A stretch of 64,000 bases of DNA from Branchiostoma lanceolatum (taxonomy: Eukaryota; Chordata; Leptocardii; Amphioxiformes; Branchiostomatidae). The stretch spans positions 9,303,501 through 9,367,500 of the forward strand of contig NC_089736.1 in assembly GCF_035083965.1 (NCBI RefSeq). The letters are read 5' to 3'. The stretch's first letter is position 1. Every line of letters begins with the position of its first letter. Below are positions 1 through 11,200 of this stretch, in pieces. The notes under the pieces were generated by a model, which saw only the letters and a program-made list of their open reading frames with translations, was not told the DNA's origin and did no database searches. The position numbers and the translations under genes were made by a program.

Positions 1-270
1 TTGCTATTGCGTTCCAAATGTATTATTAAACTACCATTGATTAGCCTTAAATATGTTTTCAAACATCCCACTGACTGTGACGTTATATATCATAAGGATA
101 AGATTATCATTTTGATAATTATCAAAACGTCTGACTTCTACATTCGTTTAAAATTATCTGCGTGATGTCTTATTTCTTTATCAAGAAAGATTCACATCAA
201 CTGCAGAAAAACTGAACAAACTGTTTTAGAAAACACTAAGTCTTTGTCGATCGGTTACCTTTGCTTTTAC

Positions 271-2138
271 CGAATGGTTGATGGAGTCGACCAATGGGAA
301 CATGGTGGGGGTGGGCGTGTCGGTGTCCCGGATGTGAGGGCAAGTTTCCAGTCCAATGGGCACGTCGAAAGCTCGAGTCTTGATAGCTGACCACGCCCAC
401 CTGAAAAAGGAAACAAAATATGATCGTCTTGAAATCTGTATTAATCTATTCGTAAGATTAGCATAAGATGACTAAATATATTAAAGAATCAGCTACGTAA
501 CACCTAAGATTACTAACTTGAAATCTTTGAAGCTGAAAACATCCTCTTGGTCAGGGAACAGATCTGCTAGTTGCTTGAAGAACGGCGTGAGCTCTTTGTA
601 CTCTTTGTGACATTCGTACTTCTTCGCCTTCGCCCTTCCTCGGAGAGAGTTCGGCAAAAGTCGGAAGTCGTCTTCGGTGAAGAACGCTGGACACGAGTAC
701 TCTTCGGGAAGGATGTCGATATACGGGCGCCAAAAGGATTTTTCCCGCCTGTATTTTTCGTACATGAGGAAAGCTGCGAGGGTCTGTGTGGGGTTTAGCT
801 GGGGATCCGCCCTGGAAAAGGACAACAGAGTACAAAGATGTGACTCCAACAAATTACATCAGGTAGCTCCTTTATCAAGTGGGGTATGGGGTCTCTTAGT
901 TTAGCCTCTGACCATGATCTCATAAAAACCGAACATGTAAAGGGAATGTTATGATCCGCTTGTGACATCCGTACTCTTTCGCCTCTCCTCGGTAATAGTT
1001 CGGTAAAAGTCGGAATCGTCTTCGGTGAAGAATGCTGGACACTTCTACCCCCACTCCACATCTACTTGGAGATAACCTTACCGTTCAATATACGGAGCGA
1101 TGTAGGAGTCCATAATGGCGTCCAGTGTGATGAGTAACCTCTTAGGGATCGTCAGAATCAGTTCTTCGTGCTGGAAAAGAGTGGAATAGATACATGGCTT
1201 TCTTTCTAAGGATCCTCAACAACAATTTGCTCTGTAAAATAACTGATATATACAGCTAGAATGAAACATTGCCTCTAGTCTAGAATCATTTTCATTTCCC
1301 CTTTACATTGTTAACCCAAATACAGTAAGGATTCGTTGAAATACCCCCTTTTACAGGAAATAGTTACAATATTTGGATAGGATATAGTTCTTTTTTATAA
1401 AACTATATTTCCCATGTTACCTGCTGGTCTGGAAAATACAGCAGTATGTCTAGCAGTTTTATCATGTCTCGGTTATAACGTATTTACATTCTCATTTAAG
1501 TATAAGAATGTTTGAAGCCAGTTTCTGATACCTTTAACGCCTTTGTAGCCATCAGTCCCCGGCCAGTTTCTAAACAGAAAAGACACGCACACACGCAGCA
1601 AGCAAAGAGGGTAAATAATGAATACGAATACTTTAAAACTGCAAGGAGCATTAGTAAAGGTTTATCAATAAAGTGAAACTCAGAAAATCAAATCATTTAA
1701 AGGATGACAAATAAAGGTGTAGTGAAAAATGCCCACAGCCATATCAGATAAACGTCTAATCTTCGTACCTGGAAAGATGGCGGGTTTGAGGGGCACGTTT
1801 CTGCAACCATTTCTGTGTAACCATTGGAAGAAGCGAACGAAAGACTCCTCGTGTGCAAGAGACACTAAACAAATAGGAGGGAAATACAGGAGGAACATTG
1901 CATTGGTAAACCTTTCCACACCGTAAGTAAACACTGGTGCTTATTCTTGTCATTTTAGAAAACAAAACAAAACAGAAAGCCTGAAAGGGTTTACGAAATC
2001 AGACCTGACCAAATAATAAATATCTGCTTATATCTGAGTTGACGTTGCGCGGTATGGTAAATGGTAATACCTACCGGGTCTAGTTTCGTCTTTTCTCCGT
2101 CGTCTCCGTCTCCATGTACGACCACGCCTAGCAACCAT
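271..2138 (-). CDS. SETD4: SETD4, SET-domain protein methyltransferase (5' part; continues off left edge)
   Basis: Exons in gene order are 2075-2138, 1769-1864, 1532-1569, 1082-1170, 518-811 and 271-400. All junctions are GT/AG and the phases agree, giving 237 open codons. The start is the ATG at 2138-2136, followed by a basic N-terminus (MVARRGRTWRRRRRK) like that of vertebrate SETD4. Next come a TGRGLM segment (SET-I start), the block FWRPYIDILPEEYSCPAFF (the WKPYLEILPKAYTCP region of human SETD4), a WAWSAIKTR segment, and DSINHS, which corresponds to the conserved NHS of the SET cofactor pocket. The rest of SET and the Rubisco-LSMT-like C-terminal region would lie left of base 1. Family members methylate protein lysines in nucleus and cytosol. 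The donor of exon 5 is GTTAGT at 517-512, and only this choice keeps the frame into WAWSA. The last donor is GTAAAAG at 270-264. Confidence 0.9.
961..1043 (-). pseudogene. Decayed partial copy of SETD4 exon 5 inside intron 4
   Basis: This stretch is a clear but degraded copy of 606-705 in SETD4 exon 5. It shares the blocks TTCGGTGAAGAA, GCTGGACAC, TTCGGTAAAAGTCGGAA and TGTGACAT with small deletions. The deletions break the frame, so it cannot replace the real exon. It sits between exon 4 (1082-1170) and exon 5 (518-811) in the same orientation, as expected from a local duplication. I see no acceptor/donor pair that would use it productively. Confidence 0.75.
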
Positions 2139-2520
2139 GGTACCCTTCTGTGAGATGTTTATCTTTGATAAATATGGCCTTCCTACGGAAATAAAACGTA
2201 CATGTATTTAGTTGTATTAAAAGTATATTCAGTGTGCTTGGGTGAAAGCTTGAGCCGTAGCATTGTACCCCCCTCCAAACAAAGCACCATGCTTCACCTC
2301 AATATAAAAATTATTGCTTTACCTTTGTTTCACCTTGGAAGTTTGCCAAAAGTGACAATGAGACAACAACTACGAACGCTACGGTAGATCTCAATAAACA
2401 TTACGCTAATGTTTGTTGCCAAATAAAGTCTCGCGATTGAAATACATTTCTCTGCAACGGAATATCATTGGCAGCTAAATCGTGCTCCTGATGGGGTTCG
2501 AATAATCGAACTTACCTATA
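2139..2520. other. SETD4 upstream region, no gene seen
   Basis: This is AT-rich DNA upstream of the SETD4 start codon. It should contain the 5' untranslated region and perhaps the core promoter, but I see no convincing TATA box, initiator or CpG-rich segment. I found no coding exon on either strand. Confidence 0.5.
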
Positions 2521-3614
2521 TAACGTTGGGTAACCTAAATTCGGGATTTTTCAGATAATGGTTGACTGAAATCAATCTAGCAGAACAATAAACCATCCTT
2601 TTTTTCTATAATTCTGTCAGTATCATGTACTATCTTTGCACTAATCATATATATGGTAGATTTTGTCTCTAGTCGTGCTGACACCATAATATTTCAACTT
2701 GAAACTACCGTCCGCCGCACGCACAATAAAGGTGCTGTCGGACAGGGGGGCACATTAATTCGGGAGAGAAGATTCGTCTTGAATATCTTACCGCTAATCA
2801 CATTTTATACAGCAGCTATTCGTTCCATCCTTGGCTTGAGGAGAGTGCTATGGATATAGACGTGTCCAAGTAAAAAAAATACACGAAAAAACGGCCGTAC
2901 CGCACACATCAGGCCAGTTCGGGAACAACCCGTGTGTTGAGTCGGTAGAACTTCACTCAAAGTCGGCCCATCGTCATCATCGGGCAACGTGTAACGTTAC
3001 ATTATTCATGGGAAGTTAGCTGGATGCCGTAGCAATGGTAATACTACTATGTCCATGTGTTCCTTGTTGTGTTAGGAGCAAACTTTGAGGAAAATATCTT
3101 CCTCAGTCCACTATCACACGCAGCATTTAGACAAAAAAGTGTTCCTCACAAACCTTTGTCGTCTGCTTGACAACAGGATTCTGGTTAACAATATGGCGGC
3201 GGGAAAATACACGTGCCGTAGGTTGTAGCAACAGAGAGGAGTTTTGATGATTGATCACACTTAGAATCCAGTTGCAGGTTAGCAAAAGAGATTGTAATAA
3301 GTTGTCTTATAAATAATTGTGTTTAGCAGGCAGGAGATGTGACATTTGTCTTATAAACCAGCGAACAACCGTGCTGGGTGATTCTCCCACGAAGCCCCCA
3401 GACTCTGTCAATAAGGGACGGAGAGTTTTTGACGTCGCCAACTTCTAATGCATGGTTATCGAAGCTTTTCAGCCAGTGTTCTGAATACGTTAGTCTATCT
3501 GCTTTGCATTGCTGGCGTTATAACTGATTTTGCATCTAGCACATATCCCTAAATACCCCGTTTTCGAAAAATCCCGACTTTAAGTACCCCACGAATTTAG
3601 GTTACCCAACGTTA
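2521..3614. mobile_element. Non-autonomous element of about 1.1 kb with terminal inverted repeats
   Basis: The left end begins TAACGTTGGGTAACC at 2521. The right end is the reverse complement of the same sequence, ending at 3614, and about 23 bases match almost perfectly. Inside the repeats both arms continue towards a GGGATTTTT block, the right arm carrying about 15 extra bases. I found no transposase-like frame inside. No unambiguous target-site duplication is visible. It is most simply a deletion derivative or MITE-like element of a DNA transposon. Confidence 0.65.
3190..3207. promoter_or_regulatory. Adjacent YY1-like and E2F-like motifs
   Basis: AATATGGCGGC (YY1-like) runs directly into GGCGGGAAAA, an E2F consensus read on the plus strand. 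A CACGTG-like E-box follows at about 3211. The cluster lies inside the 2521-3614 element and about 1 kb upstream of SETD4, so it could be a distal promoter with a noncoding exon or a coincidence. No donor site could be linked to it with confidence. Confidence 0.3.
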
Positions 3615-4610
3615 CAAGTATCGCGTACAAAGTTGGACAAACATTCAGAGGCTATAGGACGCCAACCCACATAATAGTATCAATACACGTCCTAGGCCTA
3701 TTTTTGGGTTTAAAAAACTCCAATGTTTCCCCATAATTGCAAAGAAAAAGAAACGAAAATAATCAAAGGAAGGTGAGAAAAGAGACAATTTGCACCTATT
3801 TTACACCTTTTGTTTTCACACCAGACGGTCTCTTTCAGGAAAGAAACTCCCCACTGACTTCAGTGTGACATTTTATACAAATATACGCCATTATTCAAGC
3901 TATTCGAGAATAACAGCTGGTAGAAAAACAAAAGAAGACCTTGATTGGATAAAAAGTCTGAAATTGGGAAAAAATAGAGAATTCTAGTAATTTGACAGGA
4001 GTTTTTCAGTCAGGGAAAGATCATCCATGTCAGCTAGCCCCGTCAATATTTAGTACTTTTTCATTTCAGAACTGTTTACTAGTGCCAAAGTACAAGAGTA
4101 GACTTCAAGTTCAACTGAGAATGCGTATATTGAGTTTTTCTGAGTCGGAGAAGTTAAGTGATGTTACGATCTTCGATTTCCTACCAATATCTGCTTCCAG
4201 ATTTTTAGAAATCCTGTCCCGACAAGGAGGTTAAACTATTCAAACTATTTAGTAACCCCTGGGTTTAGGTCAACTCATGCCCTGGGCATGTGGATTGCAT
4301 CACCGGGATGCTGCTATACATACATTTTGTACATCCGGTTCCGAAAAACCTCTCGACTTGAGCCAACTGGTCTAATTTCTTAACCTCAGTTTGACCAATT
4401 TGTTTGTGTTCATGTAACGCGTTTTCTACTTCTAGTATTTACAAAATTATACGATTTTAGCAGACGTACAGCCACGGCTTGGTCCGGTGCAAAGTACAAA
4501 AGCGGCAAGCTGTCACAACTCAACGTGGCGCCTACACCCACTTCCGCTATGTCGACTCGTTCTATCCACAAAGTGTACTGTGCAGAATTATATGAGGGTC
4601 TGCATGCCCT
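3615..4610. other. Intergenic, no feature seen
   Basis: AT-rich spacer. Frames here are short and lack coding character or paired splice signals. I recognise no repeat or RNA gene. Confidence 0.4.
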
Positions 4611-4611
4611 T

Positions 4612-5252
4612 TTTCGTGAAGCGTTACGAGCGATTTTAATTCACCGTTAATCGTTACCGGCCGCCCTGAATTTACCGTTAAGCGTTATCGGTATATTAAT
4701 CGTGAAGCGTTACTGGTCGTTTTAATTCCTCGTTAAGCGTTATTTGTCATCCTGAATTCAACGTTAAGCGTTATTGAGTAATTCCTCGTTACCTCGTTAC
4801 GCAGGAAAAAGCATTTCAGTGGGTCAAGATTTCAACATTTTCTCCAGGGAGCACACGGCCGGCTCCGGCGAAAATATGTCAGTAGGGCGCCCCCCACAAA
4901 ATTTCAAGCTGAAACACGAGCTTACTCTTCAGCAAAATCCCCCCCTCAGAATGCAGGAAATAGCGTTTCAGAGGGTCAAGATTTCAAAATTTTCGTCGCG
5001 CCTTCGGCGCTCGTCATCGTGATCATGAAATTGCCTGTCGCCGCCGAACTTAAAGCGTTCGGAGCAGGCGTGCGATAATGGCATAGCGTAAAAGGTCTCC
5101 TCCCACAAGATCAGGACGACTAGTGGCAAAAAAACCGTCGTCTTCAGGGGTATCTCATGTTCTAAAAATGCTGAATTTACCGTTAAGCGTTATCGGCCGG
5201 ACTAAATTTACCGTTAAGCGTTATCGGCTGGCCTGAATTTACCGTTAAGCGT
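4612..5252. repeat. Degenerate tandem and interspersed repeat built on CGTTAAGCGTTATC
   Basis: The core CCGTTAAGCGTTATCGG recurs with small changes at about 4645, 4676, 4700, 4730, 4760, 5175, 5207 and 5238, commonly after TGAATTTA. Two further blocks, about 150 bases apart at 4801 and 4953, share GCAGGAAA, then TTTCAG, then GGGTCAAGATTTCAA, so a larger unit is also duplicated. The segment GCGCCTTCGGCGC at about 5000 is a short perfect palindrome. The region looks like a decayed satellite or the internal repeats of a larger element. Confidence 0.7.
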
Positions 5253-5259
5253 TGCCAGG

Positions 5260-6960
5260 ACCCCCCCATGCAGACCCTCTTATATTCCGCCGTTTGGTAG
5301 ATACGATTTGTGTGCTATTGAACGTTCTACAGTATCCTTTAGATATCTTCAGCGGATATGTTCTCTCTAGAATAAAACGGCTCAATAAAAGGACCGCCGG
5401 ACAGAAGATTGTACATAACCCAAACCATAATCTCCTTGCCCAAACGACTTGAGAAGACTACATTATAAATCGTTATACTTACTTCAGTTAGTCAATCTTC
5501 TGCTACGTACTTGGCAGAGAAGTGATCGGAGACTGTACAGCCAGATAAACCAGTGGGATCTCTAACTAGAGAGCATAAACTCGCTTTTCCAACGCCGGGT
5601 TACAGAGAGTTCGCAAGCCGGTAGCGGGACACGGGGTGAAAGGTCAACCACGTTCCGGCCATGTGTTAGCCTTGCCGCTTTAATCTCCAAGCAGATGTTG
5701 GGTTAGGCTCAGTGTTTTACGCGTGTTTTGTGGCTTGTTGTATGTATATATGTATGTAAACTTTACAAAATGTGAGTAAAATCTTTTATTGCAAAACTTT
5801 GCCGAACTTTGATAGTGATAACATATTTTCTTAATTCCTTAATTATTCTAACTCGATATAACCTATTTTCCTGTTATTTGCAATGAGCCTTCGGACAATA
5901 ATCTGCAATATCTTTATCATTGTCAGAAGTACGATCGTGTGAAAATCAACAACAACAAAGCAACATGTTGTCCACGACTAAATCTATTGGTTCTTATTTT
6001 CAAAATTATCAAAATAAAATCATCATCAGACATCAGTTGAAAAACATGCCTGGAATCTTTGAGATATCATATCATGCTTACAAGCAACTTTCCTTACTCC
6101 ACCCAGATGTAAATGGATACCTGACTTCGGTTGAGGAGGTAAAATGATGTGGTATGAGAGGGATGGGCTCTGCCTTCCAACACCGTGCCTTAGACATAGT
6201 GGATTAACAACCCACTGCCCCTACGGCCTCAAATAGGCCATGTGACTACCTTTGCCTACCTTTATCAAGTTACCTGCAAATAAAACACATATTATTACTG
6301 AAGACATGGGCAATATCTAGAGAAGATAACTTTGTTTAGGACTAAAGGCAAGGGCAGAAAGCGATGTCCTCTGTTGTATTGATTGGCCCATGTCCCAGTT
6401 ACTGAACTTACTGGGTTACTGCCATTCACTACACGCTATCCCAGTTGATTGTTTTTGTCTGTGCGTTAAACGGCCTTGACCGTCGGTATCGCACCGGCTT
6501 AGGACTGCTCCATAAAATGAACTGTGGGGATGGAGATCATCTATGCGCCTTCCTGGATAAAAATGCATCGTCCTTGTACTCTTTACTGGTTCGTCCCCAC
6601 AAGCGTCACTTTGTAAAAAAATGTTATGATTTTCATTTCCTTCAGAGGAAGTTCTGATTAACATCAATACTAGTACGCTATGAATTGTATGAGTATAACA
6701 TGTATATTTTAGCATAACGAGTTCCGACACGGATTACGCGTACGCATTTAGTGACAATCAGTTCGGTTCTTCTTCTTATTATAATAATGATAGCTGTTAG
6801 TGATACTCGTTACCAGAAAAGTCGGCAATTATAGCATTAGAACCTAAATGCGCTTTTTTCATTGACGGAAATTTTATAGCCCAAATCTGCAATTATTCAC
6901 CGAAGCTCTGATTTCTTGGCGATAGTAAAAAAACAACAGATGTACTAGTTCAGCAGCCCC
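5260..6960. other. Intergenic, no gene seen
   Basis: Spacer between the repeat block and the zinc-finger promoter. Several short open frames occur but none has coding signature, paired splice sites or recognisable family features. Confidence 0.4.
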
Positions 6961-6961
6961 C

Positions 6962-7098
6962 GTCATGTACAATGGACTCTTCCTCCCGCGCATGCGTAAA
7001 GACGCAGTCTACGTGTGCACCGCCACGTATTGCGCATGCGCAGATCCCAATTCTTGGCACTAGCGTCGCCATTTTGCTGCAGTCCAAAGCTGGAGCAG
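6962..7098 (+). promoter_or_regulatory. TATA-less promoter and noncoding first exon of the zinc-finger gene
   Basis: Two NRF1-type palindromes are present: CGCGCATGCG at 6987-6996 and TGCGCATGCGCA at 7031-7042. A YY1-type CGCCATTTTG follows at about 7067-7076. This is the usual make-up of housekeeping TATA-less promoters. A strong donor CAG/GTAAGA follows at 7098/7099 and would join the acceptor at 8250, just ahead of the start codon at 8261. An ATG at 6972 opens a frame that does not match the main frame after splicing, so it would be an upstream ORF. The transcription start within this stretch cannot be fixed from sequence. Confidence 0.6.
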
Positions 7099-8260
7099 GT
7101 AAGAATTATTTTCATAAATTTCACTTCTCTTTAACAGTTTCTCTGGTCTTTGTTATGTCATCTGAACGGTAGACTCGGCACAGGGCGCATGCACGTCCAA
7201 GAAAAATAATCGAAAGCAGATCTGTTGTCGAGTTCGCGGGAACCCGTGGGTTCTCGACTACTGTTCACGAAAACGACCTTTCGCCAAGCCAAACGCAATT
7301 TTCAGAAGTCTTTCCGACAAATCCCGGGCTTTCAGAATAATCAAGAGTTTTAACTTTAACTTGGAAGTGCCGATTTGCCGAAAGTTCAAGTGGAGTGTTG
7401 GAAACCTGTAGCCGTCAACTAACCGCGAACTGGCGGGAGGTTTGCTGCGCAGACAGCTCACTTGTGAGATTTTCGTCGCTTCTTCTCGTCATAATTTGCC
7501 CTTTCTAGATTAAGAGTCTGTTAGATAGAAATCAAATCTTTTGTGATCTGAGGTATATATTTCCTGGTTATTATGGAAAGCTTCCTGATTTGTTTTTTTC
7601 GTCTGTTTGGCTTCCTTCCCATTCACATCTGTGGGCTTCGCAGTGAGGAGGGCGATTCCATTGTAATATCTTGGTAGGGGGTGTTTGAAAACTTTATTAC
7701 TCACTTTACAAGGAAAACAATAGAGAAAGGGATGGATTGAGATAAACTTACTTTATTTTGTCAAGGATAAAATTTACAAGGATAGAGTTAGAGGATTATG
7801 TTGAATAATGGTGAGTAATTGTGGTGTCACTTTTGCTTAAACTTGAACATATCCCTCCCTAGTATCTTCAATGGACTAGTCTTGAATTATGTGTCACAGA
7901 GGGAGAAACCACATTGTCTTGGGGGCTATTTTCTTTTAGGGAATTTTAGGCAAGATGCCAAAGATAATGTATTATCCATTTCGTGGTTGTTATAGTTGAT
8001 TAGGCCATACTGACTTGGTTTTAGGGAAGACATCCTCTAGATACCACAAAACTGATGCAAGTGTATGCAAAAGGCAATAAAAAGGCACTAAATTTTCAAA
8101 TCGAAGTGATTATGAAGACTCATATAACTGATCACACATAACATAATATAACAAACAACAAATCCTTTTTTTGTCAAAAGGACATTTAGAAAGCCATAGC
8201 AAAAGTACCTCATAGTTGATTATGTTTGTTTTTACTTTTTTCTCTTCCAGCACAGTTGCC

Positions 8261-11200
8261 ATGTCTGGATTCAACATCTTTCGTTCGGCGGACCGTCCGT
8301 TGCCCAACCGAAGTACGAACTTCAACTACGCTATCTACGTTCCTGACGCCGGTGACATCACTCCTGTAGATTTCGTGGACCAGCTTTGCGGAGTCGTAGC
8401 GTTCGGTGCTTGTGGACGACAAGAAAGTGCGTTGTACTGTGCTGTTTGCTTCCAGTCTAAAGTTGGCTACCACCGCGTATGCAAGTCAGTCGAGGGTATT
8501 TTTCCTGACGTTCCTGACTTTGTCGTCAAAAGCCCCATGAAACTGAAACCGTTGGGGTATATCGATGCCATACGCAACGATTGCGAGGTTATGATCGTTT
8601 ACGAAGAAGGCATCATTGTGGAAGGAAGGGAGAAGGATGAAGAACAATTACAAGAGGAGGAAGGCCCCCAATTGCAAGAAGGTACTTAAAATTCATTTAA
8701 GTTTACAGCAGTTAAATTTTGCAGCACAGTGAAATTGAAGAGTCTGCGATATCTTTGAGTTTGTGGTTTCAACAATAGCTGAAACAATGCAAAACATTCT
8801 GAACAAAACATGTTCACTAAGTGTCATAATTTTTGCAATAAGAGGTCACCACGAAAACTGCAAACCTAAAGACACAGTGAATATTTCAAAATTTACAGTA
8901 GGTAGGATAGAATAGGTGTTTTTGGTTCCTAGAATTCAGACATTTTTTTGATAAGTTGATATGGCACAGTATAGTTTTTGATATTATTAAACACCAAAAG
9001 GGTTTGGTGTCAATGCCTTTTCAAGTAGCTACCAGTACTAGTAGAGAAAAGCAAAAAGATTCATGACGTGCTTCCCCTATGATACTTCATCTGCTGTCCC
9101 CTTTAGGTATTTGCTCTGTTTGGTGTGACACATTGCCAGAATGTCAATGACTTGGAGAACACTTCGAGTGTCATTGATATGTGATTGCACTTTTTCTTGT
9201 TACCGTATGTATTGTAAAAAATAATGTTATCAATAATGTGCTGTGGTTTTACTAGCCACCTGTTTTTCAGGTCTTTTGGTGCATTTTCAGTTTTCCTTTA
9301 ATGTTAATGAAGACTAGCAATTCCTCAACTTTCCACCTTCAGTATTATCAGTCATTATTGCTGTTAAACTATTCCAGAACCAGTTTTACCAAAGGAAGAG
9401 CCCATTGTGCCAACAGGGAGAAAAAGGAAGAGAAAGCAGGACAAATGCCTGGTGCATAGACAACCACCCCCAGAGGAAGAAGGTAGTACAGTCCAAATAC
9501 TATTTATTTGGATCTAATATTCTATCTCTTAGTTACAGTGGTATAGATTTTGGCCCCAAGCAGCCATTTTTGGAACTGCAGGGGCATTTTCACTAGAAAC
9601 TTTATGTTGAATGTTTTTTTTTTCTTTTCAGCTTTTGATATAGATGAAGGTTTGGACGAGTACTACACAGCAGATGATCGGCAAAATGTGACCAGTTTTG
9701 GTAAGATTCAACTTTTCACTACTGGCGCTTAACATTTAATACACAAATATTGGCTGGAAGCTTATTGTAAATATTGACAATCCAGTGTTTTTAAGAGTTT
9801 TTTGTTTTGGGGCAAGGTCATTGTCCTTATGTGAAGTGGTTTGGCAGGTGATATGCAAATGAGCCACATACTTGGGTCATACCAACATTTGAAGATTTTA
9901 TGAATATGCAAAAAATTATACTTCGCCAAGATATGGAAATTAGCAGCTTGGGCTTGGGCGATTGCTAACTTTGAATTTTAGACAGTATTTGCAATCACAG
10001 GCTATAGAAATTAAGCATATGTAGCAAGCTATACCCTTGAACAATGCAGCAGCCATGCAAATGTAAAAGTTCACAGATTCTGTATTGCATAGCCGGTATA
10101 ACCGCCCTTCGGCATAACACACCAGCTTTGCAGACATATGGGGTTGGGCTGCTCAAGAATAAATTACAATTTTGCCCCATTGGAATGAAAGCAGGTGGCA
10201 GTGGTGGCATACTTGTTCTTGAAAAAAACATAGTTCTTTGTAATCTATAGTAGGGCATCTTTTTGATTTAAGATTGTTTCTGTAATTTTTTCTACAGAAT
10301 GTTCAGGAAATGGGTAGCAAATATTAATTTATGTCATTTATCCCATATGACGAGACAGTAGTGGATTTATTTCTTAGTTTGTCTTAGTTACTTATAGCTA
10401 AGTGTACCTGTACCAAAGCTGATTTCTTTGTGTATTTGTCTGTTTGTTTTAGATAAACTTCTTTGTTATTTGTTGACAGGTGAAGATGTTTACCCTTCTG
10501 CAGAGCCAGTAGAAATATGGAAGCCACAACAATGTGACCAGGACATTACAGAAGGTAAGGTTGGAAGAGAAAAAACTTCCCCATAGATCCAGTCATTGTT
10601 TTTAGAGCGTGAATAAGAATGTCCTTGAATAGTTGTCAGGTTGGTCAGTCACTGAATTACACAACCAACGTTTTGGTGACCGTCTGTTAGCTGAAGTGAA
10701 CCAGTTAGAATTGATAGCTGAGATATTTCACCAAGAGATTTCACTGATGTCTTTAAGAGGTATTTAAAGTTAAAGTCCTTTCCACACCATATAGTGTATA
10801 TGTTGGTGCCTATCTCTGTTTTGTAGCCCTTAGGCCACACATAGGTGCAAGCACTACAGCAGGGTAATGATGTGTGTTCAACTTTCATACTCATAACAGA
10901 CATAAGTGCCCAAGTCATGTCTGTAAAATATAAAATCATGCTAGAGATCACCTAGAAGATATAGATAATACAACATTTTTTTTTCTTTCTTCTATTCAGG
11001 AACAAAAGGAAATACAGAAGCTCAATACCTTCTTGGAAGAAAAGGATGGATTCCGATTGCGCCAAAGTCTGAGACACCCGATGTTCAAGACTGTAGCCTG
11101 TTGGCCAGCGCAAACATTAATATTGGAGTGATACAAAATCCAGACAGATCCAGGCAGCAGACAGGTTTCTACAGCGAATCAGACTCATGGTCAGCTGTTG

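Noticed and set aside
1-270. A further SETD4 exon at the left edge
   Set aside because: No acceptor plus open frame with the expected SET C-terminal motifs was found, so the next exon is probably outside the window.
6972-7098. Possible coding first exon of the zinc-finger gene beginning MDSSSRACVK
   Set aside because: After splicing to 8251 its frame does not match the main protein, and the segment is dense in promoter motifs, so untranslated sequence is more likely.
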